NCBI RefSeq assembly: GCF_036226365.1 | Contig: NZ_CP108462.1 | Span: 7,472,501-7,536,500 of the forward strand | Length of the DNA: 64,000 bases | DNA from: Streptomyces sp. NBC_01262 | GTDB taxonomy: Bacteria > Actinomycetota > Actinomycetes > Streptomycetales > Streptomycetaceae | Direction of reading: 5' to 3' | In this document: positions 34,567 through 45,099 of the stretch, piece by piece | Position numbering within the stretch: the stretch's first letter is position 1 | Layout of the letters: every line of letters starts with the position of its first letter | The notes under the pieces: model-generated | What the model was told of the DNA's origin: nothing | The model's database searches: none | The model's input: the letters and a program-made list of their open reading frames with translations, nothing else | Made by a program: the position numbers and the translations under genes

Positions 34567-35049
34567 CTAGCCGTCGACGGTGACCGGTCGGTGGGGCGGG
34601 CCGTCGGCCAGGAGAGCGGCCAGCAGCCCGGGCAGTCCGGCGGGACGCAACAGGTCGGTGGTCGCGGCCAGTTCGCGTGACGTCCACCAGCGGTGGCCGG
34701 TGATGGCGGCTCTCTCGAAGTCCTCCCACCCGGCGGCGTCGATCTCGAAGGCGGGGGCGCGGACCAAGAAGTAGCGCTGCCGGACCTCGTACGTGACGCC
34801 GTCCCGCACCGTTGTCCACGGTCGCCCTCGCCAGACCTCCGGTCCCAGGGGCACGCCGGTCAGGCCGGTCTCCTCCCGCAACTCCCGCAGGGCTGCCTGC
34901 CGGTGGTCCTCGCCGGGCCGGAGACCGCCGCCGGGGGTGTACCAGCGGGCGGAGCCGTCGTGCCGGTCGTGGCTGGAGAACAGCAGGAGCCGGTCGCGGT
35001 CGTCGATGAGGACGACACGCGCGCCGGGGCGCACCGAGCCGGCGGACAC
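34567..35049 (-). CDS. Nudix hydrolase
   Basis: 160 residues. The Nudix box is complete: GGGLRPGEDHRQAAL then RELREETGL, matching GX5EX7REUXEEXGU. The N-terminal RVVLIDDRDRLLLF and the later RQRYFLVRAP are typical of MutT-like folds, so it hydrolyses a nucleoside diphosphate-linked substrate; no finer assignment is possible. GTG 35049 starts 2 bases after the meaB stop, so translation is coupled to the mutase operon. It is followed 11 bp later by adenosine deaminase. Confidence 0.9.
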   Translation of the reverse strand: MSAGSVRPGARVVLIDDRDRLLLFSSHDRHDGSARWYTPGGGLRPGEDHRQAALRELREETGLTGVPLGPEVWRGRPWTTVRDGVTYEVRQRYFLVRAPAFEIDAAGWEDFERAAITGHRWWTSRELAATTDLLRPAGLPGLLAALLADGPPHRPVTVDG

Positions 35050-35051
35050 GA

Positions 35052-36035
35052 TCAGCCGAGTTGCCCGAACGCGTCCAGGATCCGCTCCGCCGCCAGCGTC
35101 GGGGTCAACGAGCCGTCGCGGACCCGCTGTTCGAGGTCGGGGGCGAGGCGGCGTACGTCGGGGTGGGCGTGGAGGCGGCCCAGGAGGTCGTCGCGGACCA
35201 TGGACCAGGTCCAGTGGACCTGTTGGTCGCGGCGTTTGGCGGCGAGGCGGCCGCCGGCGTCGAGGAGGGCGCGGTGTTGTTCGAGGCGGTCCCAGACGGC
35301 GTCGAGGCCGGTGGAATCGCGGGCGCTGCAGCTGAGGACGGGCGGGGTCCAGGCGGCGTCGGCGGGGTGCATGAGGCGGAGCGCGCCGGCCAGTTCGCGG
35401 GCGGCGGAGCGGGCGTCGCGCTCGTGGGGGCCGTCGGCCTTGTTGACGGCGATGACGTCGGCGAGTTCGAGGACGCCCTTCTTGATGCCCTGGAGCTGGT
35501 CGCCGGTGCGGGCGAGGCTGAGGAGCAGGAAGGAGTCGACCATGTCGGCGACGGCGGTCTCGGACTGGCCGACGCCGACCGTCTCGACCAGGACGACGTC
35601 GTAGCCGGCGGCCTCCATCACGACCATGGACTCGCGGGTGGCCTTGGCGACGCCGCCCAAAGTCCCCGCCGAGGGGGAGGGGCGTACGAAGGCGGCGGGG
35701 TCGACGGCGAGCCGCTCCATGCGGGTCTTGTCGCCGAGGATGGAGCCGCCGGTGCGGGTGGAGGACGGGTCGACGGCCAGCACCGCGACCCGGTGGCCGA
35801 GGCCGGTGAGCATGGTGCCGAAGGCGTCGATGAAGGTGGACTTGCCGACGCCGGGGACGCCGCTGATGCCGATCCGCCGCGCCCGGCCGGAGTGCGGAAG
35901 CAGCTCGGTGAGCAGCCGCTGGGCCAGGGCGCGGTGGTCGGGTCGGGTGGACTCGACGAGGGTGATGGCGCGGGCGATGTGCGCGCGCCTGCCGTCGAGT
36001 ACCCCCTTGACGTAGGTGTCGAGGTCGATCCCCAT
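35052..36035 (-). CDS. meaB: MeaB-type GTPase chaperone of methylmalonyl-CoA mutase
   Basis: 327 residues. G1 motif GVPGVGKST (near residue 58), switch region with DPSSTRTGGSILGDKTRM, and the NKAD base-recognition motif (near 196). Belongs to the MeaB/ArgK G3E GTPases that gate adenosylcobalamin loading and protect methylmalonyl-CoA mutase. Lies 3 bp downstream of mutB in the same operon, the standard arrangement. Confidence 0.95.
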   Translation of the reverse strand: MGIDLDTYVKGVLDGRRAHIARAITLVESTRPDHRALAQRLLTELLPHSGRARRIGISGVPGVGKSTFIDAFGTMLTGLGHRVAVLAVDPSSTRTGGSILGDKTRMERLAVDPAAFVRPSPSAGTLGGVAKATRESMVVMEAAGYDVVLVETVGVGQSETAVADMVDSFLLLSLARTGDQLQGIKKGVLELADVIAVNKADGPHERDARSAARELAGALRLMHPADAAWTPPVLSCSARDSTGLDAVWDRLEQHRALLDAGGRLAAKRRDQQVHWTWSMVRDDLLGRLHAHPDVRRLAPDLEQRVRDGSLTPTLAAERILDAFGQLG

Positions 36036-36038
36036 GGG

Positions 36039-38227
<2,189 letters not shown>

Positions 38228-38228
<1 letters not shown>

Positions 38229-40057
38229 CAGGCCACTCCGATGTGGTCGAGTACGGAGGACAGCACGGCCACCGCGTCACAGCCCGCGAAGACGTAGTCG
38301 TCCACTCCGGCGTAGGAGCCCGGGCGTCCCGCCAGGAACACCCGCTGTACGCCTGCCGACTTGAGCTCAAGCGCCACTGCCTCGGCCTGCTCCTCGTACA
38401 GCGCGTCGCTGGAGCACAGGCAGGCGACGACCGCCTCGGACGGGTCGTCGGCCGGCTCGATGCCGCCCGCCTGGAAGAGGTTTGCGGCAAACGACAGGCG
38501 CGCGGTGTGCGCGGCGGCCGGGCCGAGCGCCGCGAGGTGGACCTTGGGCCGGGCGCCGGTCGCGGCGAGGTGGGCGTCGGACCGGGCGCGCAGCGCCTCG
38601 TACGCCTCGTCGCGGCGCACGCGGGGGAGTCCGCCCGCGGGGGTGGCAGGTACGGGCTCCCGCGTAACGGGCTTTTCGGCCAGGTTGGGGAACTCGCTGA
38701 CGCCGGTGATGGGTTCGCGGCGCCGGGCGAGCTTCTTCTTACGGTCCTGCCAGGTCGCGGCGATCCGGTCGGCCGCGAAGCCGGAGGCGAGGGCGGCGGA
38801 CTGGCCGCCGGCGCGCTCCAGCTCCTGGAAGAAGGACCAGGCGGCGTGGGCGAGTTCGTCGGTGAGCCGCTCGACGTACCAGGAGCCGCCGGCCGGGTCG
38901 ATGACGCGGGCGAGGTGGGACTCCTCCAGCAGGACGGTGGAGGTGTTGCGTGCGATCCGGCGGGCGAAGGCGTCCGGAAGGCCGAGGGCGTGGTCGAAGG
39001 GGAGCACGGTGACGGACTCGGCGCCGCCGACGCCGGCGGCCAGGCAGGCGAGGGTGGTGCGGAGCATGTTCACGTAGGGGTCGCGGCGGCTCATCATCAC
39101 CGGGGAGGTGACGGCGTGCTGGAGCTGCGCGGTGCCCCCGTCCGGGACCCCGCTGACCTCGGCGACCCGGGCCCACAGGCGGCGGGCCGCCCGCAGTTTG
39201 GCGATGGTGAGGAACTGGTCGGCGGTGGCCGCGTACCGGAACTCCAGCTGCCCGCAAGCCGCGTCGACCGGCAGCCCGGCCTCAGTGAGGGCCCGTAGAT
39301 ACGCCACGCCGGTGGCGAGCGAAGCCCCCAGCTCCTGCGCGGCCGAGGCCCCTGCCTCGTGATACGGCATGGCGTCCACGACCAGGGCCCGCAGGCCCGG
39401 CCAGTCGCGGTCGCACAGCCGGGCCAGCTCGACGGCCCCGTCCATGCCGATGACCTCGCCCGTACGGGCCGTGTGCCCCAGCGGGTCGGCGCCCAGGTTG
39501 CCGCGCGCCGCCTCCCGGGGCACGCCGCGCTCCTCGTACAGGCGCAGCAACGCACGGGCGGCGGCGTCGAATTCGCCGCCCGCGTCCAGCGCCACGGGAG
39601 CCAGATCCAGATAGACCCCGTCCAGGGCAGCCGCCAGGGCGTCCACCGGCACGCCGGAGGCGCCGACGGTCAGCCAGAGCGAGGTGACCCCGTTCTCCAG
39701 GTCGGCGAGCACGGCCTCGTTGGTGCGGTCCGGCTCGGTGCGCGCATGGCGCTGCCGTACGTCCCAGCCGCCCGCCGCGGCGCCCCCGGGCCGGCCGCCC
39801 CGGACGTACGGCGCGAAGCCGGGATATCCGAGGTCGGCAGGGGTGTTCCCCGGGTCACCGGTGTCCCCGGCCGTATAGAGGGGGCGGGCGGTGAGCTCGT
39901 CTTCGAGCGCGGTGGACAGTGCTTCCTCAGCCGCGGTCCCAGAGGCGTCCTTGCCCGATTTGCGCAGTACGCCCTCGACAAGGCGCTGCCACTGCTCATG
40001 GGTCGCATCAGGGAACTCGGCGGCCAGCGAAAGCCCGTCATCAGGCAGGACCGTCAT
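38228..40057 (-). CDS. mutA: Methylmalonyl-CoA mutase small subunit
   Basis: 609 residues, paralogous to MutB but without the base-off DxHxxG motif, as usual for the non-catalytic small subunit of the heterodimer. Barrel segments such as VTSPVMMSRRDPYVNMLR and RIARNTSTVLLEESHLARVIDPAGGS are split across the subunit in the expected order (quoted in parts). First gene of the mutA-mutB-meaB-Nudix-ADA run. It diverges from the riboswitch-controlled cobalt genes with about 200 bp between its start and the riboswitch. Confidence 0.95.
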
Positions 40058-40255
40058 GCTCCGATGCTAGGTCAGCTCCCTAAAGGTGCAGCAGAGGCAG
40101 GGGCTGTGACCTTGGCCTCGCGGCACGCCCTTGAACCGGCCCGGCCCGTGCCGCTACGGGATCGTGGCAGGGCCCGCGACGGGGTCTGTGTTCGGGTCTG
40201 TGACCGGGTGCGACCTTGGCCGGGAGGCCGCCTGACCGCTAACGTCTTGTCCGAT

Positions 40256-40376
40256 AGGACGACGATGCGACGGAAGTCCGGTGAAATCCCGGCACGGTCG
40301 CGCCACTGTGTATCCGGCAGCCGGCCCCTCCGGGGGAGCGGCCGCCGGTGAGTCAGACCCGCGCATTTCGTCGTCG
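40256..40376 (+). promoter_or_regulatory. Cobalamin (B12) riboswitch
   Basis: The conserved core is clear: GGAAGTCCGGTGAAATCCCG from 40272, then GCGCCACTG near 40300-40308, and GAGTCAGACCC near 40350-40360 (the B12-box side). The outer helix P1 forms between CGACGATGCG near 40259-40270 and CGCGCATTTCGTCG near 40361-40374. It precedes cbtB on the plus strand by about 50 nt, with the ribosome site (GAGGAGG) just downstream, so coenzyme B12 should shut off translation of the cobalt genes. Confidence 0.93.
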
Positions 40377-40422
40377 CGTGCTCCAAACAATGCGGGACGC
40401 GTGTTCCCGAGGAGGTCTCGCC

Positions 40423-40653
40423 ATGGCTCAGTCAGCCATCGCCCCTGCCACCGTAGCTCCGGTTTCCCCGACCGCCACGGCACCTCTCCCGATCCGGGCG
40501 ATCCTGCCCTGGGCGGTGTTCTTCGGCGTGCTGATGCTCGTGCTGCTGTACTTCGTCGGCGCCGAGCAGGGCGCCACCTCCCTCATCTCCGGCGAGGGCG
40601 TCCACGAGTGGGTGCACGACGGCCGGCACCTTCTCGGCTTCCCCTGCCACTGA
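40423..40653 (+). CDS. cbtB: CbtB cobalt transporter subunit
   Basis: 76 residues with one transmembrane helix (AILPWAVFFGVLMLVLLYFV, near 25-44) and a conserved C-terminal HEWVHDGRHLLGFPCH segment, whose His and Cys residues suit metal binding. CbtB is a predicted partner of CbtA in B12-controlled cobalt uptake. ATG 40423 has GAGGAGG before it. Lies directly downstream of the cobalamin riboswitch and 24 bp before cbtA. Confidence 0.93.
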   Translation: MAQSAIAPATVAPVSPTATAPLPIRAILPWAVFFGVLMLVLLYFVGAEQGATSLISGEGVHEWVHDGRHLLGFPCH

Positions 40654-40677
40654 CGAGACCAGGGGGGACCCACACAC

Positions 40678-41433
40678 ATGAACTCCGCAGTCGTCAGAAA
40701 CCTTCTGGTCCGCGGCATGCTCGCGGGCCTGGCCGCCGGGCTGCTCGCCTTTGGCCTGGCCTACCTCATCGGTGAGCCCAACGTGGACGCGGCCATCTCC
40801 TACGAGGAGAGCCACTCCCACGAGCACGAGATGGAGCTCGTCAGCCGGGCTCTCCAGTCCACCGCCGGCCTCGCCACCGCCGTCCTGGTCTTCGGCACCG
40901 CGGTGGGCGGCATCGCCGCCCTCGCGTTCTGCTTCGCCCTCGGCCGGATCGGACGCTTCAGCCCGCGCGCCACCGCAGCCCTGCTCGCCGGGGCCGCCTT
41001 CGCCACCGTCTACCTGGTGCCCTCCCTGAAGTACCCGGCCAACCCGCCCGCCGTCGGCAACCCCGACACCATCGGCAAGCGGACCACCCTGTACTTCCTG
41101 ATGATCGCCCTCACCGTCCTCCTCGCGATCGGCGCCACCATCCTCGGCCGCCGCCTGGCGGGCCGCCTCGGCAACTGGAACGCCACCATCGCGGCCGTGA
41201 TCGCCTTCATCGCGGTCATCACCGTCGCCATGGTCTTCCTCCCCGCCGTCAACGAGGTCCCCGACGCATTCCCCGCCACCACCCTCTGGCAGTTCCGCCT
41301 CGCCTCCCTCGGCATCCAGGTCCTGCTCTGGTCCTCCTTCGGCGTGATCTTCGGCACCCTTGCCGAGCGCGTCCTCAACCCCAAGCCCGCCGCGGCCCCC
41401 GCGCCGGGCACGCAGGCGGCCGCCGCCCACTGA
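40678..41433 (+). CDS. cbtA: CbtA cobalt transporter subunit
   Basis: 251 residues, about five to six transmembrane helices. The first helix (LVRGMLAGLAAGLLAFGLAY) is followed by a loop carrying EESHSHEHEME, a His-rich metal-binding element typical of CbtA. The C-terminus is Ala/Pro-rich. Predicted to import cobalt for B12 synthesis together with CbtB; mechanism is not established. Followed by a hairpin at 41463-41492. Confidence 0.92.
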   Translation: MNSAVVRNLLVRGMLAGLAAGLLAFGLAYLIGEPNVDAAISYEESHSHEHEMELVSRALQSTAGLATAVLVFGTAVGGIAALAFCFALGRIGRFSPRATAALLAGAAFATVYLVPSLKYPANPPAVGNPDTIGKRTTLYFLMIALTVLLAIGATILGRRLAGRLGNWNATIAAVIAFIAVITVAMVFLPAVNEVPDAFPATTLWQFRLASLGIQVLLWSSFGVIFGTLAERVLNPKPAAAPAPGTQAAAAH

Positions 41434-41462
41434 CGCCCGCCCGTCGCACCGCACCACCTCAA

Positions 41463-41492
41463 GGATCCGCCGGGGGCGCGCCCGGTGGATCC
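41463..41492. terminator. Hairpin between cbtA and the macrodomain pseudogene
   Basis: GGATCCGCCGGG pairs with CCCGGTGGATCC (one mismatch) around GGCGCG. It lies 30 bp past the cbtA stop and 20 bp past the end of the convergent pseudogene, so it can serve both strands. Confidence 0.65.
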
Positions 41493-41511
41493 TGCCATTC
41501 GGCGGCTTGGC

Positions 41512-42157
41512 TCAGCCGTGGTCGTACACCGTCACCGCTATCCCCTTGCCCGTCAGCCGCTCCGCCACCAACGGCTCGACCCGCTCCCACCGTCCCCCGG
41601 CCAGCCCGCAGCCGATACGCGGCATGTGCACGGACGCCCCCCCAGCTCCGCCGCCCGCCCGGCCAGCGCGCCCAGCGCGGTGTCGATGGCCTCGTAACGC
41701 ACCGGGACACCCTTGCTCCCCGTCCGTATCCCGTGCTGGCCGACCATGTTGGCCACCCACACCATCCGCTCCACCTGGACCACCTGCACCGCGCCCAGCC
41801 CGAAGTCGTTCCCCGCCCGCTCCCGGTGCCAGCGCCGGTACGCCGCCTCCGGCTCGCTCCAGCGCCGCGACACGGCCAGCACGAAGCCTTAGGGGCCTGC
41901 CGGCGGATCTCCGTGGCGTCGCGGCGCCTGGCACCAGCGCTGGCGGCGTTGTCGTCAGTCAACGACGCTCCGCGTCGCTTCCTTCCTCCGCCTTGCCATC
42001 ACAGGCGCCAGACACCGCTCCTTCCCCACGGAGATCCGCCGGCAGGCCCCTAACCCCAGCCGCCCAGGTCATTGCACACATGCGCGATGACCTTCGGGCC
42101 CTTGCCCAGGGGCGGCGTCGCGTCACCCCGTACGTACTCGATCCCCGTTGTCGCCAT
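41512..42157 (-). pseudogene. Macrodomain (ADP-ribose-binding) gene interrupted by a 161-bp repeat element
   Basis: The N-terminal piece (42157 to 42053) reads MATTGIEYVRGDATPPLG and ends HVCNDLGGWG, at which point the frame hits TAG supplied by the edge of the repeat at 42050-42052. After the repeat the protein continues GFVLAVSRRWSEPEAAYRRW, then VHMPRIGCGLAGGRW and AVTVYDHG. Together they are a typical small macrodomain (ADP-ribose phosphatase or deacylase) of about 155 residues. The two halves are in different frames, by an amount equal to the repeat length modulo 3. It lies next to an ADP-ribosylation/crystallin J1-type gene. Confidence 0.85.
41889..42053. mobile_element. MITE-like 161-bp element with terminal inverted repeats (copy 1)
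   Basis: Core 41891-42051 with perfect 26-bp terminal inverted repeats (28 bp if the outer TT/AA are counted); the arm begins AGGGGCCTGCCGGCGGATCT. No ORF inside. A second copy lies at 61509-61669 with about 90% identity. Inside, CGTTGTCGTC and GACGACAACG-like segments can form further hairpins. Probably a non-autonomous transposon relic; no transposase is in the window. A clear target-site duplication could not be fixed because the ends are palindromic. Confidence 0.75.
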
Positions 42158-42276
42158 GATCCGAAGGTAACGGGAGGCACTGACAACGGGCCCGGGCCCG
42201 CGGATATCCGGTCGTCTCCGGCCGGGAGGCCGATTACGGTGGGCAGCCGACCCCACAATCCGCCTAGGAGACCGCG

Positions 42277-42642
42277 ATGCCCCGCACCGGGACCGGCACG
42301 ACGACGCTGTGGCGGCCGGTCGGCCCGGAGGAGCTCGCGCTCGTGGAGGCGTCGGGATGGCGGGCCTGGCCGCCGCGGCCGCCGGAGCAGCCCATCTTCT
42401 ACCCCGTGCTGAACGAGGACTACGCGATCCGCATCGCCAGGGACTGGAACGTCCCGGCCTCCGGCGTCGGCTACGTGACCCGGTTCGAGGCCGACAGCGG
42501 GTTCCTCACGCGTTACCCGGTCCGGCAGGCCGGCGGCAAGACGATCCTGGAACTCTGGGTCCCGGCGGAGGAACTGGCGGAGTTCAACGACCACATCGTC
42601 GGAACCATCGAGGTCGTACATGAGTTCCGACCGGTCCCGTAG
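42277..42642 (+). CDS. ADP-ribosylation/crystallin J1-type hypothetical protein
   Basis: 121 residues: TTTLWRPVGPEELALVEASG, then PIFYPVLNEDYAIRIARDWN and EVVHEFRPV. From memory, near-identical streptomycete proteins carry the automatic name ADP-ribosylation/crystallin J1, but no ADP-ribosyl hydrolase motif is evident, so the name should be treated with care. No signal or membrane segment. The divergent macrodomain pseudogene nearby also points to ADP-ribose. The next gene starts inside its last 23 bp. Confidence 0.7.
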   Translation: MPRTGTGTTTLWRPVGPEELALVEASGWRAWPPRPPEQPIFYPVLNEDYAIRIARDWNVPASGVGYVTRFEADSGFLTRYPVRQAGGKTILELWVPAEELAEFNDHIVGTIEVVHEFRPVP

Positions 42643-43027
42643 AAGAGCAGGCGCCGCCACGGCCGCCGCGCTGACGCTCGCCCTGGGGCTGGGCATCAGG
42701 GCGGCGGCGGACGGAGACATCGCCAAATACGCCGGGGACGCGCTCTACACCGTGCTGCTCCAGGCGCTGGTCGTGCTGGCCGCCCCCAGGGTGAAGCCCG
42801 CCGCCGCGGCCGGGACCGCGCTGGGGATCAGCTGGGCGATCGAGCTGTGGCAGCTCAGCGGAGTGCCCGCGGAGCTGTCGGGGCGGAGCGTCCTCGCGCG
42901 GCTGGTCCTGGGTTCCACCTTCAATCCGCCCGACCTGTTCTGGTATGCCGTGGGCGCCGCACTGGGCTGGCTCGTCCACGCCCGTATTGCCCGGAGATCA
43001 CATCAAGTGGCAGGCTGCACACCATGA
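42620..43027 (+). CDS. DUF2809 membrane protein
   Basis: 135 residues with about four membrane segments (AATAAALTLALGLGIRAAAD; YTVLLQALVVLAAP; GTALGISWAIELWQLSG; FWYAVGAALGWLVHA). The AIELWQL plus DLFWYAVGA motifs fit the DUF2809 family. Function unknown. It overlaps the previous gene by 23 bp and the next by 4 bp (ATGA), so the three form one operon. Confidence 0.82.
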   Translation: MSSDRSRRRAGAATAAALTLALGLGIRAAADGDIAKYAGDALYTVLLQALVVLAAPRVKPAAAAGTALGISWAIELWQLSGVPAELSGRSVLARLVLGSTFNPPDLFWYAVGAALGWLVHARIARRSHQVAGCTP

Positions 43028-43746
43028 GCGCTCCGGACCGTAACCGCTCGCAGCCGATCCCGGCCCGCCGGCCGTACCTTCGCAGCGAACTGCACAGCAA
43101 GCTCGCCCCGTTGAGCGACCAGGTGGCGAATCTCTGGGACGGCGCCCATCCGCTCGAATACGAGGAGATCGCCGACGGCCTGTACGCGGTGTTCCGTACC
43201 GCGAGCAATCTGGCACCGCAGAAGAGCTACACCGGCTGCACCGAGCACCCCAACGGCGCCCTGGACCCCGAGGCGCCCGACGGCTGGGGGCTCTGCCTCA
43301 TCTGCAACGACCGACGCCGCCAGGGCGCGAGCGTCATGCCGTCGGCGGGTACGGGCGCGGCGCAGCGGCGCGGCGGGTATCCGGTGCCGGAGCCGCCGTT
43401 CACGCTGCAGCGCCTCGTCGAGTGCATGCGCGAGCTGAACGAGCTCGCGTTCTCCCTCGAACTGACCTCGCCCACATCCGCGTACGCCACCGTCGCCGAC
43501 CGGCTCCACGAGGCCTTCTGCGTGGCCAGGGAACTGGCCCGGCCGCGCAATGTCTCCGGCTGCGCCAAGCACCCCGGCGCCCCGCTCGACGCCGACGCGG
43601 CGCCGGGGGAGGAGTGTCTCTTCTGCGCCGGTGAGAAGCGGCGGCAGGCGCTGGCAGGCAACCCGGTGACCCTGCCCCCGGTCCGCCGGGGCGAGCGCCG
43701 CAACACCTACCGGCGTTTCCCCCGGGCCGTCAACCCCGGTCCGTGA
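43024..43746 (+). CDS. Hypothetical protein with duplicated Cys/His (zinc-type) module
   Basis: 240 residues built as two repeats. The first ends TGCTEHPNGAL..GLCLICND, the second SGCAKHPGAPL..ECLFCAGE: each has Cys-x2-His (or Cys-x2-His-Pro) followed by Cys-x2-Cys, which suggests a CHCC zinc ribbon. Each is preceded by a helical segment that ends in a leucine/valine-rich hinge. No enzyme motif. ATG 43024 overlaps the stop of the DUF2809 gene (ATGA). Function unknown. Confidence 0.75.
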   Translation: MSAPDRNRSQPIPARRPYLRSELHSKLAPLSDQVANLWDGAHPLEYEEIADGLYAVFRTASNLAPQKSYTGCTEHPNGALDPEAPDGWGLCLICNDRRRQGASVMPSAGTGAAQRRGGYPVPEPPFTLQRLVECMRELNELAFSLELTSPTSAYATVADRLHEAFCVARELARPRNVSGCAKHPGAPLDADAAPGEECLFCAGEKRRQALAGNPVTLPPVRRGERRNTYRRFPRAVNPGP

Positions 43747-44041
43747 TGCCGCGCTCGGCGGCCATGGCGGAGATCCGCGCGGCGAGCGCGGTGTCCTTCG
43801 CGGTGATCGCGCCGCCCGCGTCATGGGTGTTCACGGCGAAGGTGATCGTGCCGTACAGGATCGTGATCCGCGCGTGGTGGTCCGCCTCGTCCTCGGCGGC
43901 GGCCACGGCCGCGTAGAACGGCGGGACGGCGGCCCGGCCCCCCTTGTACGCGGCGGTCAGCTCGCCGTCCTTCACCGTCCAGCCGGGCAGGTCCCGGAGC
44001 GCTGCGGCGAGCTCGTCATCGGTCAGCGGCGGTACGGGCAT
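43730..44041 (-). CDS. 4a-hydroxytetrahydrobiopterin dehydratase (PCD/DCoH)
   Basis: 103 residues, normal length for the family. The conserved core EADHHARITILYGTITF carries the His pair used for dehydration, followed by TKDxxxAxxI-like TAKDTALAARI. It removes water from 4a-hydroxy-tetrahydrobiopterin; the protein may also act as a dimerisation partner. No aromatic amino acid hydroxylase is near. Its 3' end overlaps by 17 bp the convergent gene ending at 43746. Confidence 0.9.
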   Translation of the reverse strand: MPVPPLTDDELAAALRDLPGWTVKDGELTAAYKGGRAAVPPFYAAVAAAEDEADHHARITILYGTITFAVNTHDAGGAITAKDTALAARISAMAAERGITDRG

Positions 44042-44136
44042 CGGTGCGGTCCCTTCGGACGGGGCGGGGGCCTTCTCGTTGTACCAGTTCCCCGCGCGGG
44101 ACCCCGCGCGCCGCGAGGCCGCCGCACGGGTGAGGG

Positions 44137-44505
44137 TCAGTCCTCCCAGTCCAGCTGGGCCTCGGGGACACCGGCCGAGCGGGCGTACTCCTTCGCCTTG
44201 TCCCGGCCCGCCGCGTCACCGCGCGGATAGCGGAACACCTGGCCGGCGAAGACCACGAACGCCTCGGCCGAGGTGTTGAAGTTGACATACCAGCCGCCCG
44301 TCGGCGCCAGGCAACCCGCCAGCGCCTCCGCCAGCGGCTCGGCGTCGCTCTGCGCCGCCTCGAACTCCAGGAGCGTCCAGTGGCGCGGCTGGCCGTCCGC
44401 CGCGGTGCCCGCCTCGATCCGCGACATCTTCGCCAGGGTGAGCGGGACGCCGTCCAGCTCGCCCCCGATCCGCAGGCTTTCGGCGATCAGTACACCTTTG
44501 CGCAT
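44137..44505 (-). CDS. Hypothetical protein
   Basis: 122 residues from ATG 44505 (GGGAGA just upstream), reading MRKGVLIAESLRIGGELDG, then LTLAKMSRIEAGTAA, GGWYVNFNTSAEAFVVFAGQ and ARSAGVPEAQLDWED. The middle half resembles a compact alpha/beta fold with several aromatics; no motif I can name. Soluble. It diverges from the DUF4760 gene with 36 bp between starts. Confidence 0.75.
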   Translation of the reverse strand: MRKGVLIAESLRIGGELDGVPLTLAKMSRIEAGTAADGQPRHWTLLEFEAAQSDAEPLAEALAGCLAPTGGWYVNFNTSAEAFVVFAGQVFRYPRGDAAGRDKAKEYARSAGVPEAQLDWED

Positions 44506-44541
44506 CGTCTCTCCCGCACGGTTGCCATACGATGAGCGGCC

Positions 44542-45099
44542 GTGACGTCGTATGAACACTGGTCCCTCATCGTCTCGTTCGTCTCGCTGGCCCTCAGTAT
44601 CACGGGCTTCGGGGCGCTGCTGTGGCAGCTCCTGATGCTCGCTCAGTCGACACGGCTCGATCACGCCCGGCGTCGTACGCAGGCCACCATGGAGTACCTC
44701 AGCGCCACCATGGACCGCCGGAGCAGCCTGCGCGAGCAGGGCATTCCCGAGGACCGGGACTCCGCCGAGCTGGCGGGGCTGATCGACCGCAGCGTCGCCG
44801 GAGACGCGCAGGCGACCAAACTCATCGTCGAATATCTGACGATCTTCAACTTCCTCGGTGTCGCCGCCCAGTCCGACGCCTTCGATCCGGCCGTCATCGA
44901 CCAGGCATGGGGCGGCCTGATCCTCGCCGTGCACCGGAACTACCGGCCCTGGATCGACAACCAGCGGGAGAGGCGGGGCGAACCCCGGCTCTACGAGGAC
45001 CTGGAGTGGCTGGCCGCCCGCATGACACCACGCCGGGTCGCCCCCGCCCCCGCGCCCGCCCCCGTCACCGTTCCAAGTCCCCACCCGCCGACGGCCTGA
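44542..45099 (+). CDS. DUF4760 membrane-anchored protein
   Basis: 185 residues. An N-terminal helix (LIVSFVSLALSITGFGALLW, near 8-27) anchors the protein, followed by a helical soluble domain (ATMEYLSATMDRRSSLREQG, EYLTIFNFLGVAAQ, YRPWIDNQR) and a Pro/Ala tail. Fits the DUF4760 family; function unknown. GTG 44542 is the start. Its last 35 bp overlap the convergent GNAT gene. Confidence 0.8.
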   Translation: MTSYEHWSLIVSFVSLALSITGFGALLWQLLMLAQSTRLDHARRRTQATMEYLSATMDRRSSLREQGIPEDRDSAELAGLIDRSVAGDAQATKLIVEYLTIFNFLGVAAQSDAFDPAVIDQAWGGLILAVHRNYRPWIDNQRERRGEPRLYEDLEWLAARMTPRRVAPAPAPAPVTVPSPHPPTA

